Counted from the first letter of the stretch, positions 15,401 through 25,152 are shown. The stretch is DNA of 64,000 nt from Zygosaccharomyces rouxii (GCF_000026365.1 NC_012993.1:868001-932000); one strand, 5' to 3'. The notes: generated by a model from the sequence alone, not told the origin. Translations and numbers: made by a program.

Positions 15401-15555
15401 TAACCACGATCAACGGCTTTAGTTTGAATCTTCTTCAAAACAGCAACGTGCTTCCTATGTCCTGCATAGGTCGATTGTGCCTTCTGGAAAACGTCAGCAA
15501 TCGAATGGAATATCCTCATATTCACATCATCAGCGGTTTCTTCTGAAATATCCAT
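12439..15555 (-). CDS. YCG1: Condensin non-SMC subunit G (HEAT-repeat)
   Basis: Condensin subunit (CAP-G) needed for mitotic chromosome condensation and rDNA segregation; binds DNA together with kleisin Brn1. 1038 residues, like the S. cerevisiae protein (1035). HEAT repeats run through most of the chain (for example RNVRYRVVQLLAVIMDNIGE and EPNVRIQAVFCLTKF), interrupted near the middle by an acidic loop with a run of nine Asp. The last 130 residues are Ser/Asn/Glu-rich and disordered. Start is the first ATG, MDISEETADDVN. Divergent from UTP4 and convergent with IRE1, a juxtaposition of YDR325W and YHR079C expected for a non-duplicated genome. Confidence 0.95.
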   Translation of the reverse strand: MDISEETADDVNMRIFHSIADVFQKAQSTYAGHRKHVAVLKKIQTKAVDRGYESAFNYWFSMLVTKVLPLRKSEPVGNRLVKLVAAFVASLDRELELARNNQSGELDPEHGEVYSRFVDHFVRHILRGIESKDRNVRYRVVQLLAVIMDNIGEIDESLYNLLTWSLNKRIYDKEPNVRIQAVFCLTKFQDDDEKEVIEQNDPEDAIHKLMSLIQNDPSAEVRRASMLNLVDMRMTRPYILERARDVNLINRRLVYSRILKQMSGQCFDKVDFKIMDQLIKWGLDDREESVRKACNRLLSYDWLNMFGGDIIEFLEKLNVTKSSVADKAMECLFQTRDDIIPKLNFPQNIWREFTVETVFLLRCFYTHCVDNNLHEIIESNFPEASKLADSLNFYLQKILVEEEKNALSDLERSHVEFIIEQLLIISKEYDYSDEIGRRSMLTVVRNMLSIFELPESLIKIGLQVLKSLSINESDFVTMVIEIINDLRDDDIERQEKEQGEDEASKGENDDDDDDDDAIESFQQSVENLVNNGVTSREELVKNLKPPRKARPETVVVCLTRSSHMLELVNMSLEQNILITSLIDSLITPAVRNTEPKIRELGVRNLGLCCLLDVQLATESMYILGMCVSKGNASLKKIALQVIVDIFSVHGSRVVDGEGKVDSISLHKIFYKVLKNDDLPDCQVVAAEGLCKLFLADVFTDDDLFETLVLSYFSPVNSNNEPLIQAFAFCIPVYCFSHSQHQERMAKIATDVLLRLCMLWEDLQEDEDEEVDRDAMLKPNIIFQQLLHWTDPRKLINRSEEEAAKDNVQLTFMLDFSKAFSKIERKDIKKMLLTNINAAFIASGQDYKLLKELGEHLDDIVENEKLDTVSLNSLQKFKIALEKVKEEACEKSNISKDDDDSLDEQYSQILESSIHPTDLNEENEQSENFIPEENGEENASFRNADESKESEMSSGKKRTRSEREGVIDANNSSNEKMDSSTSGMSVESQSKNSNLPHKFEEDSDVDMSGETQDLSTAGNSKTNSANLSHNYGSSDYSHS

Positions 15556-15921
15556 TTTTTTTGATTCCTATCTACGCTCACTGACTGATGATTTTTGGTA
15601 TAGTGTTTGTAGACGCCAATTGGAAGTTTTCAATGTTGATCTTGTTGATGTTGATGTTGATCTTATTGAAAATACCCAGAACTATGTGGTGTTAGGATGT
15701 ACAATACACCAGGAACACAATTAACCGCTGAAGACTGCTAGAAGACGTATAAATATCCTGGAATTAGATTCTTGACCCATTGATATAAGAAGGTGAGCTA
15801 ACAAGCGCCCTCAATATCCTTATTTCACCATATACGGGCATTATCATATCTCCCTTACACTTAGCCCATCTCGCCTTTAAAAAAAAAATTTGAAAAATTT
15901 GAAAAATTTCAAGCTCATCGC
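15556..15921. promoter_or_regulatory. YCG1/UTP4 divergent promoter with RRPE and PAC
   Basis: The UTP4-proximal end carries two tandem RRPE-type elements, TGAAAAATTT at 15891-15900 and GAAAAATTTC at 15901-15910 (a third AAAATTT half precedes them), then a PAC element GCTCATCGC at 15913-15921. These are the known motif pair of ribosome-biogenesis genes (Dot6/Tod6 and Stb3 sites). The PAC element touches the first UTP4 ATG, which is closer than usual. A short GTTGATGTTGAT-type repeat lies near 15643-15661. Confidence 0.8.
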
Positions 15922-18171
15922 ATGCCAGACAAAAGTAGAATTAGAACTATAAAGATGTCTGGTGAAGGTTCTATTGCTCTGCATAGGTCCAGATTCATTA
16001 ATTTCGAGACCGGGAATATCACTGCAGTTTCCTTTTCTCACAAGTCGAATGTAGGGAAGCTTACGCCATCAGATTTACGTTTGGCAATCGGTAGATCAAA
16101 TGGTACCATTGAAATTTGGAATCCAAGAAATGGGTGGTTCCAAGAAATGGTTATTAGATCTGGTAAGGATAGATCAATTGAAGGTTTGTGTTGGAGCAAC
16201 GTTGCTGGTGAACCACTAAGACTTTTCTCCATCGGTGGATCCACTGTAGTAACAGAATGGAATTTGGCCACAGGTTTACCTCTCAAGAACTACGATTGTA
16301 ATGCAGGTGTGATATGGTCCATTTCAGTGAATGAAAATCAAGATAGATTGGCAGTTGGGTGTGACAATGGCACTGTAATGATTATTGATATTTCTGGAGG
16401 ACCTGCTTCATTAGATCATGATACCATTTTGATGAGACAAGAGGCAAGAATATTGTCATTGACATGGAAGGAGAACGATTTTATTATTGGTGGATGTTCT
16501 GATGGTAAAGTAAGAATTTGGCACGCTAAAGTAGATGATCCTAATAGAGGTAGATTATCTCAAACTATGAAAGTAGACAAATCAAAGAAAGAATCTACAC
16601 TAGTGTGGTCAGTAATTTATCTACCTGGAAGAAATCAAATAGTTTCTGGTGATTCTACTGGTGCTGTTAAATTTTGGGATTTCCAGTTTGCTACGTTGGC
16701 ACAATCTTTGAAAGTCCATGAAGCTGACGTTCTTTGCTTAACTACTGATGCTACAAACACCCACGTATTCAGTGCTGGTGTTGATAGAAAGATTTTTCAA
16801 TTCACCTTTGTCAATTCTAAGTGGACTAATACTTCTAACAGATTATTACATGGGAATGATGTGAGATCTATGTGCTCCTACCAATCTGGTGGTGCTGATT
16901 TCCTCGTATCAGGTGGTGCTGAAAAAAGAGTTGTAATTAGTACTCTTTCGTCCTTTGCTGATGGGAAATTCAGAAAGATGCCAGTGTTTGTTCCTTTCAC
17001 CAAAAACATACTAGCTAATGTAGAGCAAAGATTAGTTGTTATGTGGCATGAATCTACGGTAAAGATATGGAATGTTGGTCAAGAATTAGACTCGGTTAAA
17101 AATTATAGATTAGTGGCCAAGTTGGTTCTTAAAGATGAACAAGATATTTCTGCGTGTGATATGTCTCCAGATGGACAGGTTCTTGTAGTGGCGAGACCCT
17201 CTACTACTAAAGTATTCCACTTACAACCTGCATCTACTAAGCTATTAGTCACTAAATTGGATAACGGATTTTTGTCCCAAACGGGTTGTAAACTGGTCAA
17301 GTTTATCGATAACTCTAAACTTGTAGCTGTCTCTTCGGATGATGAACTTTTCACTTTGGATTTAGAATCAGAGGAAGATGAAACTGCTAATTACATTGAA
17401 CTACCAGAAGTCCCAAGAACAAAGAGTTCAGTCAAAGTACCTTATTTGAATACAATTAACCATTTGGAAGTTCAAGGCCCTCTGGCGGTAATTAGCCGCT
17501 ACTGCGGTGCAGTGGATACCGTCAACTTGGAAACAAACAAGAGTCATTCGTTGGTACGTCTAATGAATTTCATAACAGTTATCAAGATAAACAAAAAGAG
17601 AAACACTGTAATACTGGTTACTGCAGAAAATAAAATCTTCGAGTTCAAAATTAGTCAAGATGATGAAGAAACAGGTCTACTGACTCCATGGTCTAAGAAC
17701 AATACTGAAAACATGCCTAAGCAATGGCAGACAATAAGAGAAAAATGTATGGGGATCTTTTATGATCAAAGTTCACCAGATAAGATTTGGTTTTGGGGAC
17801 CTACTTGGATTTCCAGATTAGATTTTACCACTGACTTCCCCTTGAGTAAAAGAAGAAAGACTAAAAAGCACGGTCCTGATGGATTGACCATTACTGATGA
17901 AAGTAATTTCCTAAACGATGGTGATGAAGATGATGAGAACGATTTAGATATGGATGAAAATTTGGACATAATATCTTCCCAGTTTAGTAATTTTAGACAG
18001 AAGGATGCTCACAAGAGCAAGTCCGAAAATTCAAACTTCTTCTTCTCAGAGAAATATAGACCCATTCTCTATGCAGATGTTTTGTCTGACCAAGAAGTAA
18101 TTATTGTGGAAAAACCTGCAAGCATGGGAATTTCCACTGGTGCATTTGACCTACCAAAATTGGTTTTTTAG
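15922..18171 (+). CDS. UTP4: U3 snoRNP / small-subunit processome WD protein Utp4
   Basis: t-UTP/UTP-A subunit that binds nascent pre-rRNA and is required for 18S rRNA maturation in the nucleolus. 749 residues (S. cerevisiae 776) of beta-propeller repeats. Diagnostic blocks are LTPSDLRLAIGRSNGTIEIW, SIEGLCWSN, VGCDNGTVMIIDISGG, ESTLVWSVIYLPG and SGDSTGAVKFWDFQFATL. A KRRKTKKHG basic patch and acidic DDENDLDMDEN stretch lie near the C-terminus, which ends LPKLVF as in S. cerevisiae. The first ATG (15922) abuts the PAC promoter motif, so translation may really start at the ATG at 15955 (MSGEGSIALHRSRF), which matches the conserved part better; I keep the longer form. Confidence 0.95.
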   Translation: MPDKSRIRTIKMSGEGSIALHRSRFINFETGNITAVSFSHKSNVGKLTPSDLRLAIGRSNGTIEIWNPRNGWFQEMVIRSGKDRSIEGLCWSNVAGEPLRLFSIGGSTVVTEWNLATGLPLKNYDCNAGVIWSISVNENQDRLAVGCDNGTVMIIDISGGPASLDHDTILMRQEARILSLTWKENDFIIGGCSDGKVRIWHAKVDDPNRGRLSQTMKVDKSKKESTLVWSVIYLPGRNQIVSGDSTGAVKFWDFQFATLAQSLKVHEADVLCLTTDATNTHVFSAGVDRKIFQFTFVNSKWTNTSNRLLHGNDVRSMCSYQSGGADFLVSGGAEKRVVISTLSSFADGKFRKMPVFVPFTKNILANVEQRLVVMWHESTVKIWNVGQELDSVKNYRLVAKLVLKDEQDISACDMSPDGQVLVVARPSTTKVFHLQPASTKLLVTKLDNGFLSQTGCKLVKFIDNSKLVAVSSDDELFTLDLESEEDETANYIELPEVPRTKSSVKVPYLNTINHLEVQGPLAVISRYCGAVDTVNLETNKSHSLVRLMNFITVIKINKKRNTVILVTAENKIFEFKISQDDEETGLLTPWSKNNTENMPKQWQTIREKCMGIFYDQSSPDKIWFWGPTWISRLDFTTDFPLSKRRKTKKHGPDGLTITDESNFLNDGDEDDENDLDMDENLDIISSQFSNFRQKDAHKSKSENSNFFFSEKYRPILYADVLSDQEVIIVEKPASMGISTGAFDLPKLVF

Positions 18172-18302
18172 TCTTATATAATGTAAAATAATCTTATAAA
18201 ATTCCTCATATAATACACTTTCGAAGATGTTGAAGATACAGTCTTTTCTTTTTGGATTCATTATAGTTTACATCAAACGAATATATATTCGTGGTAAAAA
18301 GG

Positions 18303-19889
18303 CTACTCCAAAAGTGTCCATTCGACGGCTTTAATACCAATAATGGTGAAAATGCAAAAAAGGGCATATATCATTTCAAACCATGAGTCAATGACCACGT
18401 TGGGAACGGTGAATCGCTCACCTAGGAGTTCATTGACCTTCTGAGAGACATCAAAAGGCAGATTTGAGCGAATAGTCAGAATGGTGGCTACAACATAGAC
18501 ACCACTTAATTCAGATACAAATAAGTTTTTAATGATGGACGGTGTTTTGCAGTAATGAGACTCTTTCACGCCTTTCTTAAATTGAGGTAATTCGCTTGGA
18601 CTTTCACCACTGTGAATAGCATACATTGCTAAAATGCGGAACCTTGTCGGTAACAGCGCTATCATATATGAAATCGTAGTAGCCACAGTAGAGAAAGAGC
18701 ATACAAAGAGTGAGGTGGAAATAATTAATGAAATCTGTCTCGTCAATGCATCCAAATCGTGCTGATAATTGAAGCGGAAAAATATTATGTCTAATATATT
18801 GGCAATTGTAATGGCCAAAGGATCAGCCCCTAAACTGTTTTCCTCCAATTGACTGTATTGGCGGCCTCTCATAAAATCTGTTATAATCAATGGAATTCTC
18901 TTAGTAAATGTCATAACAATTTTTTGAAAACAATACAACAGAAAGGAAAGTTGGAATGCCTTTTTGGTGGTTTGCATCATCTTTGGTTCGCGCAGCCTGC
19001 CTTCTAACTGTCCCAATTCTAATTGGTACCAACCAATTTTATCTATTAACTGCACTCTCATTGGTGATTCTTTACCGCCATGTTCCTTGTCAAGTCTAGT
19101 CAATATTTTAATACTTTCATCCATGTGTTTTTGGTACTCTTCTATTTTTTTAATTACCATATCATCGGCATACCAAAGAAGAGTCCCAGTACTGTTATCA
19201 TCGAAAACCTTTTGTGAATGATCGGCGCTAGAATATTTTATTCTACTTCTCAGTGTAGTATAGGTGTAGTACAAGGTAGATACTGATGCAACTGCTGATA
19301 ACATGGCCATTACCGTAATTCCCACAATGGACAATTTGGTCAAAATGTTTTCCGTATATTTGAAGGGACCAATCGTGGTAAAATTTAATGCCGTCATTAT
19401 AACAAGTAGAACTCCACTGGTAACAATAATGAGACCATCCATATCCATTTTATCATCAAAGAACTTGTTTAAAAACATCATAAGTGCAAAGAAAGGCTGA
19501 ACTAGAATCAGTAAAACAGATAAAACCAATGAAACAAGGGGCCAAATCCATGTAGAAATAAAATTCGCCTGCTGCTTCGCATCTGCACTCTTAATTTGCC
19601 ATAATACAATCTCAATGGTTACCACATAACTGACCATAGCCATTGAAAAGATGATTCTCATCGCTTTCAAAATCTTGGTTGAGGAGACAGAGTAATTAGC
19701 ATACAATTTATAGAGAAAGTGGTTATCATCAATCTCTAATTGAGGAATCTTCTCCATAGTACCAGTGCTAGCAGGAGCTACAATAGCTTCGAATAGAGAA
19801 TCCACTAGGAACCATAACCTACCGTATGACCAATGGTACGTCAATAGAGAAGTCAATATTAGCCCAATAACCATCAAAACATCTCCCAT
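18303..19889 (-). CDS. Multi-pass membrane protein, YHR078W family (Golgi pH regulator / ABA-GPCR-like)
   Basis: Orthologue, by similarity and position, of S. cerevisiae YHR078W, a high-osmolarity-responsive protein of unknown function related to GPR89/GTG. 528 residues (S. cerevisiae 552). I count about eight to nine hydrophobic segments: near 5-20, 83-105, 115-140, 155-170, 185-210, 305-325, 355-370 (weaker), 390-415 and 500-522. Between the fifth and sixth is a hydrophilic coiled-coil loop (KKIEEYQKHMDESIKILTRL), the layout of the family. It sits between UTP4 and PEP7, convergent with UTP4 (131 bp) and divergent from PEP7. Molecular function is not known from sequence. Confidence 0.85.
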   Translation of the reverse strand: MGDVLMVIGLILTSLLTYHWSYGRLWFLVDSLFEAIVAPASTGTMEKIPQLEIDDNHFLYKLYANYSVSSTKILKAMRIIFSMAMVSYVVTIEIVLWQIKSADAKQQANFISTWIWPLVSLVLSVLLILVQPFFALMMFLNKFFDDKMDMDGLIIVTSGVLLVIMTALNFTTIGPFKYTENILTKLSIVGITVMAMLSAVASVSTLYYTYTTLRSRIKYSSADHSQKVFDDNSTGTLLWYADDMVIKKIEEYQKHMDESIKILTRLDKEHGGKESPMRVQLIDKIGWYQLELGQLEGRLREPKMMQTTKKAFQLSFLLYCFQKIVMTFTKRIPLIITDFMRGRQYSQLEENSLGADPLAITIANILDIIFFRFNYQHDLDALTRQISLIISTSLFVCSFSTVATTISYMIALLPTRFRILAMYAIHSGESPSELPQFKKGVKESHYCKTPSIIKNLFVSELSGVYVVATILTIRSNLPFDVSQKVNELLGERFTVPNVVIDSWFEMIYALFCIFTIIGIKAVEWTLLE

Positions 19890-20044
19890 AATAGTTCAAT
19901 TCGTGGAAAATCCATCCAGGGCCTTCAGTAGAAGTTGAAATCGAGCTTCACCGTCTAGTATGGTAGATATCGTTGTTGAAGGTAGTCAAATAAAGGTTAT
20001 CTGTAGTCCGCGAACCCATTAAAGGTAAGCTGAACATTTGTACT

Positions 20045-20092
20045 ATGAACACTTTGATACAAGACCTGAAGAGAGAGAAGTCTTATGGATAA
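20045..20092 (+). other. Upstream ORF overlapping the PEP7 start
   Basis: ATG at 20045 followed by 14 codons and TAA at 20090-20092. The PEP7 ATG (20085) lies inside it in another frame. Whether it is transcribed is unknown. Confidence 0.4.
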
Positions 20093-21635
20093 AGAAGGAG
20101 GTGGTAATAGCAGTGGTGGAAGGCAGCAAAGTGGTAAAGTTACCAATATAAGCTGTCCGGTATGTGGGGAATCCATAGAAGGTTTAACGAAATTAAATAA
20201 CCACTTAGATATAGATCATGGGTTTGATAATGGATCACCAGAGGTACAGAAGAGGAATAGTAAGAATCCAAAGACGTCTAAAGTACAGCAGATTGTTAAA
20301 AATCACTGGCAGAGACCTGATTCTTACGGTAGAGCCGTCTGTCAAGAGTGTGGGTCTTCTTCTAAGAAGTCTAATGCGTTCATCAATTGCAGGAAATGTG
20401 GACTAATATACTGTAATTTGCACTGCAAGAATATTATCAAACTTAATACGGACGCTCAGTATGATCCCTTACATGGAAAGTGGTATGCATGCTGTTATCG
20501 ATGCTTTAGTGAGAGACCAGGATATAACGATTATGGGAGCTTTGTCGATAAAACAAGTTCCTTTATTGGATTACGGGAGACCAAAAATGAAGATAAAAGA
20601 TTACGATTATTACAGTTGGAAAATAGACTTGTCAGATTAGTGAATGGAATAGCAAGTATTCATGCAAAATGCAAATCCAGTATTTTAATGAGTTTTACTA
20701 TGCGTAACGAGGCATCGGAATTGGAACGAACTGTAACGCCATGGAGAAATGATAGAGGCGTGCTTGATTGTTCCGTTTGTTTTAAACCATTTGGATTAAC
20801 CCTTTGGAAACACCATTGTCGATTATGTGGGAATATCGTTTGCAATCGTGATGAAACAGGTTGCTCTAGCGAAATTTCACTTCAACATCTAGTTAATGCC
20901 GCTAAGGATTTACCTTACCAACAAAAGGTTTCTGATCTTGCTGAAATTGATCATTCGATAAGGTTATGTTATAAATGCATAAGGAGTTTATATGGGGAGA
21001 GAAAATTTAAGAAGGACCTACAAAAACCTAAACCGCAGCTTCTATCGTTATGTGAGAGCTTAGAAAGCACCTCCAAACTAATAACTGATACGATCTCTCA
21101 CATGGAGAAGTTCATGATAAGGATGGATGATTCCAAGATTGCAGAACAGATACCGAAAGAGGAGGATATGACGGAATCGAAAAAAATGAGAACTAAACTG
21201 TTGAGATCTGTAGCCATGTACAACAGTTTAGCGAGACAAGTATCTAGAATTACTCCTGCTAACCCCACAGAGGCTAAGATTAAAAGATCTGTGCAAGTTG
21301 CATCATCTACATTTATCAATGAAAAAATTCTAAGCTTAAAGAGAGTACCAGGAATGATTGATGATTCTCCCAGAACTAGTTCTCCAATAAGAGAACCTGA
21401 TAAAGTCAAGAGCACAGATTTATTATTTAACAATTTGACCATATCAGAAGTGAAAAAGTACAGAGAAGAATTGATGGTATTAAAAGAGCAGAAATTTCTA
21501 GTGGAATCCATGATAGAAGAGGCTAAGAAGCAGCGAAAATTTGACGAAGTGGCCACATTATCTACTAATTTAAATGAGCTCTCAGAACAAATTGCAACGA
21601 CTCAAGGTAACCTGGGAGAGCAAGGTTTCACATAA
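20085..21635 (+). CDS. PEP7: FYVE-domain endosomal fusion factor Vac1/Pep7
   Basis: Rab5 (Vps21) effector that binds PI3P and tethers Golgi vesicles to endosomes with the Sec1-like Vps45. 516 residues (S. cerevisiae 515). In order: a C2H2 finger (C24, C27, H40, H45), an atypical first zinc domain with CQECGSSS and CRKCGLIYC around 88-140, a second FYVE domain near 226-305 with LDCSVCFKPFGL, the basic WKHHCRLCGNIVC signature and closing CYKC, then coiled-coil regions. An upstream ATG at 20045 opens a 15-codon frame that overlaps this start codon in another frame, so the main ATG may be reached by leaky scanning or by transcripts starting between the two. Confidence 0.95.
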   Translation: MDKEGGGNSSGGRQQSGKVTNISCPVCGESIEGLTKLNNHLDIDHGFDNGSPEVQKRNSKNPKTSKVQQIVKNHWQRPDSYGRAVCQECGSSSKKSNAFINCRKCGLIYCNLHCKNIIKLNTDAQYDPLHGKWYACCYRCFSERPGYNDYGSFVDKTSSFIGLRETKNEDKRLRLLQLENRLVRLVNGIASIHAKCKSSILMSFTMRNEASELERTVTPWRNDRGVLDCSVCFKPFGLTLWKHHCRLCGNIVCNRDETGCSSEISLQHLVNAAKDLPYQQKVSDLAEIDHSIRLCYKCIRSLYGERKFKKDLQKPKPQLLSLCESLESTSKLITDTISHMEKFMIRMDDSKIAEQIPKEEDMTESKKMRTKLLRSVAMYNSLARQVSRITPANPTEAKIKRSVQVASSTFINEKILSLKRVPGMIDDSPRTSSPIREPDKVKSTDLLFNNLTISEVKKYREELMVLKEQKFLVESMIEEAKKQRKFDEVATLSTNLNELSEQIATTQGNLGEQGFT

Positions 21636-21819
21636 GTACGCATATATAACATTACCGCCTAATGACGTTACAAGCATTGGTCTTTTGAGAATATTCTAAA
21701 TTTTTATGAACAATATTTGCAGCTATACAAATAGTCAAACTTTTCTATAGCATTTTAGTCAAATTTTTCTTTTTTTCGCTTTTTGTATTTTATTATGTCA
21801 CAATTATATTGTTACCATT

Positions 21820-21930
21820 ATGAAGATTTCCTTCCCTCTTAAGCTTAAGAAACTCTTGTTGAAGAAATTTCAAACTAGAGTTCACAGAACCCAGAGAAAT
21901 AGTGGAAAAAACAGAAAGAAGCCACGATAA
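21820..21930 (+). CDS. Small highly basic ORF upstream of NMD2, hypothetical
   Basis: A 36-codon frame, MKISFPLKLKKLLLKKFQTR followed by an Arg/Lys-rich tail ending KKPR. It ends 30 nt before the NMD2 start codon. Fourteen of 36 residues are Lys or Arg. I do not recognise it: it is neither Rpl41 nor Rpl39. It could be an uORF in the NMD2 leader, a separate micro-gene, or chance. A second short frame (ATG at 21795) overlaps its beginning. Confidence 0.3.
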   Translation: MKISFPLKLKKLLLKKFQTRVHRTQRNSGKNRKKPR

Positions 21931-21960
21931 GAGTCTTATTCGAAGCTTAGGATATCGGGA

Positions 21961-24900
21961 ATGGATGTATGTTACTTATAGGAGCAGATTTCAATCTCTT
22001 TGACCTGATTCAATTGCTAACATATAGCGGTAATAAAGGATGAACGAAGGTTAGAGCTTAGCGAGCTTAACACCAGAGCGTGGAACGGAGAGGAAGTATT
22101 TCCCTTAAAGCAAGCCAAACTTGACTCCAGTATCAAGAGAAATACTGGTTTTATCAAGAAGTTAAAATTGGGTATTACGAAGGATTCAAAGGCATCATTG
22201 TTGAAAGATCTGAGCGAAGTATCTTTGGAAAAATATCTTTCAGAGATCATTAATACAACCGATGAGGGCTTACAAAATGTACCTAACAAGAATGATGATG
22301 TAGCTGCAGTTGTTGAGGTGATTAGTGGCTTACACCAGAGATTCAATACTAGATTTACATGTGAGTTAATGGCACTATTTTTGAACCATTTTGCATGTCC
22401 ACAGGAGGATTCTATTTCTGAGAAAGAAGCATCTACTCGTGTGAGCAAAATGAGGACCAACGTTCGAATTTTTACAGAGTTGTACCTCGTGGGTATATTC
22501 AACTCCCTGGACAACGTAACTTCAAAGGATGCCCTACCGGTTTTTCTGAGGAAAAGATTGGCTAAAAAAGAATCAGTTTTGGTGAGTATCCTAAAGGAAG
22601 TCTTAAGTTTTAACTTTAACGATGGATTCTCTTCTAGCATTGCGACTCTTTTTGTGAAGAAATTCCCACAACTGTTTGAAGAAAACAATTTAGCAGATAA
22701 ATACATCCATGACAAGGATTTGAAATACTTGCTTCAAGGGATTTTCAAAAAATTTACCGAAGTTGTATCTGCCAGGGCTGTACAGTTGAATAAAAGGACC
22801 AAGAAATTGATCAAAGAACATCAAAAATGTCAAATTCGTACAGGTAAGGAAACAGATGATTTCTTGGAAGAGTACAATGCGACTCTACCACAGTATGAAA
22901 AATTCAAAAGTGCAGCTTTAGTCCTTACGGAGTTTTTCAAATTAGATCCTCCAGAATTAAACGAAGAAGTCGAAGCACAGGAGGATGAAGCCGCTAAACC
23001 ATCTGTAATTACAAATGCAACGGGTGTCTCTCCAAGTCAAAAAGTTTGGGAAAATGATGAAGTTAGAAAATTTTACGAAGCTTTGCCCAACATTGATGAA
23101 ATTCATGATCAGTCCCTTAAAAACAATGCTGATCCTGCGGGTGATAAAGTGAACAATTTCTTTAGAGAATTGGAGGAAGCTGACACGAAGGAGGCTATTG
23201 ATCATTTGTCCGTATTGTACTGGTCTGAAAATCTGGACAATAAGGCAACTAGGAAACGGTTGATGAAATTTTTCATTGAAAACAAAGATTGGAGTAAATT
23301 AAGACTATACTCTCGATTCTTTGCCACTAATTCGAAGTACTTCCACGAATTGATAGAAGAATTTGTGAATTATGTGGACAGCGGATTCCGTAGTCAATTG
23401 CACTCTAGCAAGATAAATGTGAAGAATATTATCTTTTTTTCTGAGATGGTAAAATTCATGCAATTGCCAATCTACCTCATTTTCCACAAAATAAGAACGT
23501 TGATAATCAACCTCCATGTACCGAATAATATCGAAATCTTAACGGTGTTATTTGAGCATTTGGGTATCTTTCTAATCAACAAGCCAGAGTACAAGGCTCA
23601 CATGGAGAAGATGATGGCATTATTGAAAGAGAAGAAAAGAGATAGACAACTCAGCATAAATTTAAAAGGTGCCATGGACAATTTAATAACTTTGGTGTAC
23701 CCACCTTCGATTAAGTCTCTAAACGCATCTACCAAGGAACTCTCACCTGAGCAGCAATTCTATCATATTCTTATTAGGAGAGAATTGCAAAGTTTCGAAG
23801 TGGGACGTGTGGTCAAATTGCTGCGTAGGGCCCATTGGAAGGATGAAACTGTCAGAGATACACTTTTCGATCTCTTTGTAAGACCAGAGGAGTTGTCTTA
23901 CCAAAATATATCCATTATGGCCAAAGTGTTGAGTGAACTGTACAAATACCAAAGGAATTTCGTCATAACCTGTATCGATGAATTGTTGGAAAAAGTTGAA
24001 AGAGGGTTGGAGATTAACGATTTCACGCACAGCATGCATAGGGTTGCGGAAGTTAGATATTTAACAGAGCTTTACAGTTTTGCGTTGATTAAACCCAATG
24101 TCCTTTTGGATACCATGTATCTCATTTTGAAATATGGGCATAACGGCAAGGGATCTTATCTGTTCAGCCCCAATGACATTGATGAAGCTGATAATTATTT
24201 CAAGATTCAATTGTTGTCGACCATGCTATTAAATCTACGAAGAAACACTTCCATGTTGAGTAAGAAACTACCGCTTTTCTTGCGTTTCTATGAGTATTAT
24301 ACTTTCACGAAGGAGCAGCCCCTGCCACAAGAGACACAGTTCAGCTTACAGACCACTTTCCAAAAATACGAGGACGAAGATGGCTTTGAAAGATCTAGTA
24401 CCTTGCAAGAGAGTGCTGTAAGACTAACCTCCATGGTGAAGTCATTGAGTGGCGCACAAGGCGATGTGACAAAGGAAACTTCAAGCACCAATTTGACGAA
24501 GACCAATTCGGGAGCAGACTCTTCTGAAGACGAAAGTGACGACGAGGACGAAGAGGAATTGAGTGGAGTAGATGATACTGTAGAAGACGTAGAGGAGGAA
24601 GCTGACGGCGAAGAAGATGAAAGTGATGAAGATGACGAAGAAAGCGAAGAAGACGAAGATGGTGAAGATGAAGACGCAGATAGTGAAGATGAGGACGATA
24701 GCTATAGAGACGTTGTGGCTGACAGAGATATTGAGCAGAAGAGAATGTATGATGAATACCAAGCTAAATTAAAGGATGAAAATGAGCGTAAAATGGAAGA
24801 CGAGTTGGAGCAACAATTGCAGAAGATGATGCAGGATTCTATGGACTCGAGAAAGAATGAGAAAATCGCAAGTGCCAAGATTCCTCTGGTCGGCGCGAAT

Positions 24901-25152
24901 AAAACTAATTCCAACTTTGTTGCCGAGCCGACGGAAACTGAAGGCAATGAACAGGAGTCTCGCATTGCAGGCCAACAGCCTAAGCGGGTCGCCTTTACCT
25001 TCTTAAACAAGTCCGGTAAGAAAACGCAGTCGCGTACGCTAAGATTACCATCCAACGTGGATTTTGTATCGGGAGTGCTTGAAGAGGAGGAAAGATTGAA
25101 GAATGAGCGTGAGAAGATCAAGAACATCGTTTTGCAAAGGGCATTTGACTAA
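21961..25152 (+). CDS. NMD2: Nonsense-mediated decay factor Nmd2/Upf2, spliced
   Basis: Scaffold that bridges Upf1 and Upf3 in nonsense-mediated mRNA decay. Exons are 21961-21966 (ATGGAT only) and 22039-25152, giving 1039 residues (S. cerevisiae 1089). Splicing yields MD|DERRLELSELNTRAWNGEE, matching the S. cerevisiae N-terminus, whose gene also has an intron after a tiny first exon. No in-frame ATG exists upstream in exon 2 before a stop, so the spliced model is required; starting at 22168 would lose 43 conserved residues. Three MIF4G helical domains run through about 1-780, then a strongly acidic tract (about 829-893), then the Upf1-binding tail (KKTQSRTLRLPSNVDFV). Convergent with PTC7, only 41 bp between stops. 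Confidence 0.93.
21967..22038 (+). other. NMD2 spliceosomal intron
   Basis: 72-nt intron: donor GTATGT (21967-21972), branch site TGCTAAC (22015-22021), acceptor AAG ending at 22038. A TAG at 22025-22027 is only about seven nucleotides after the branch adenosine and would lead straight to a stop, so the AAG is the acceptor that gives the conserved protein. Confidence 0.85.
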
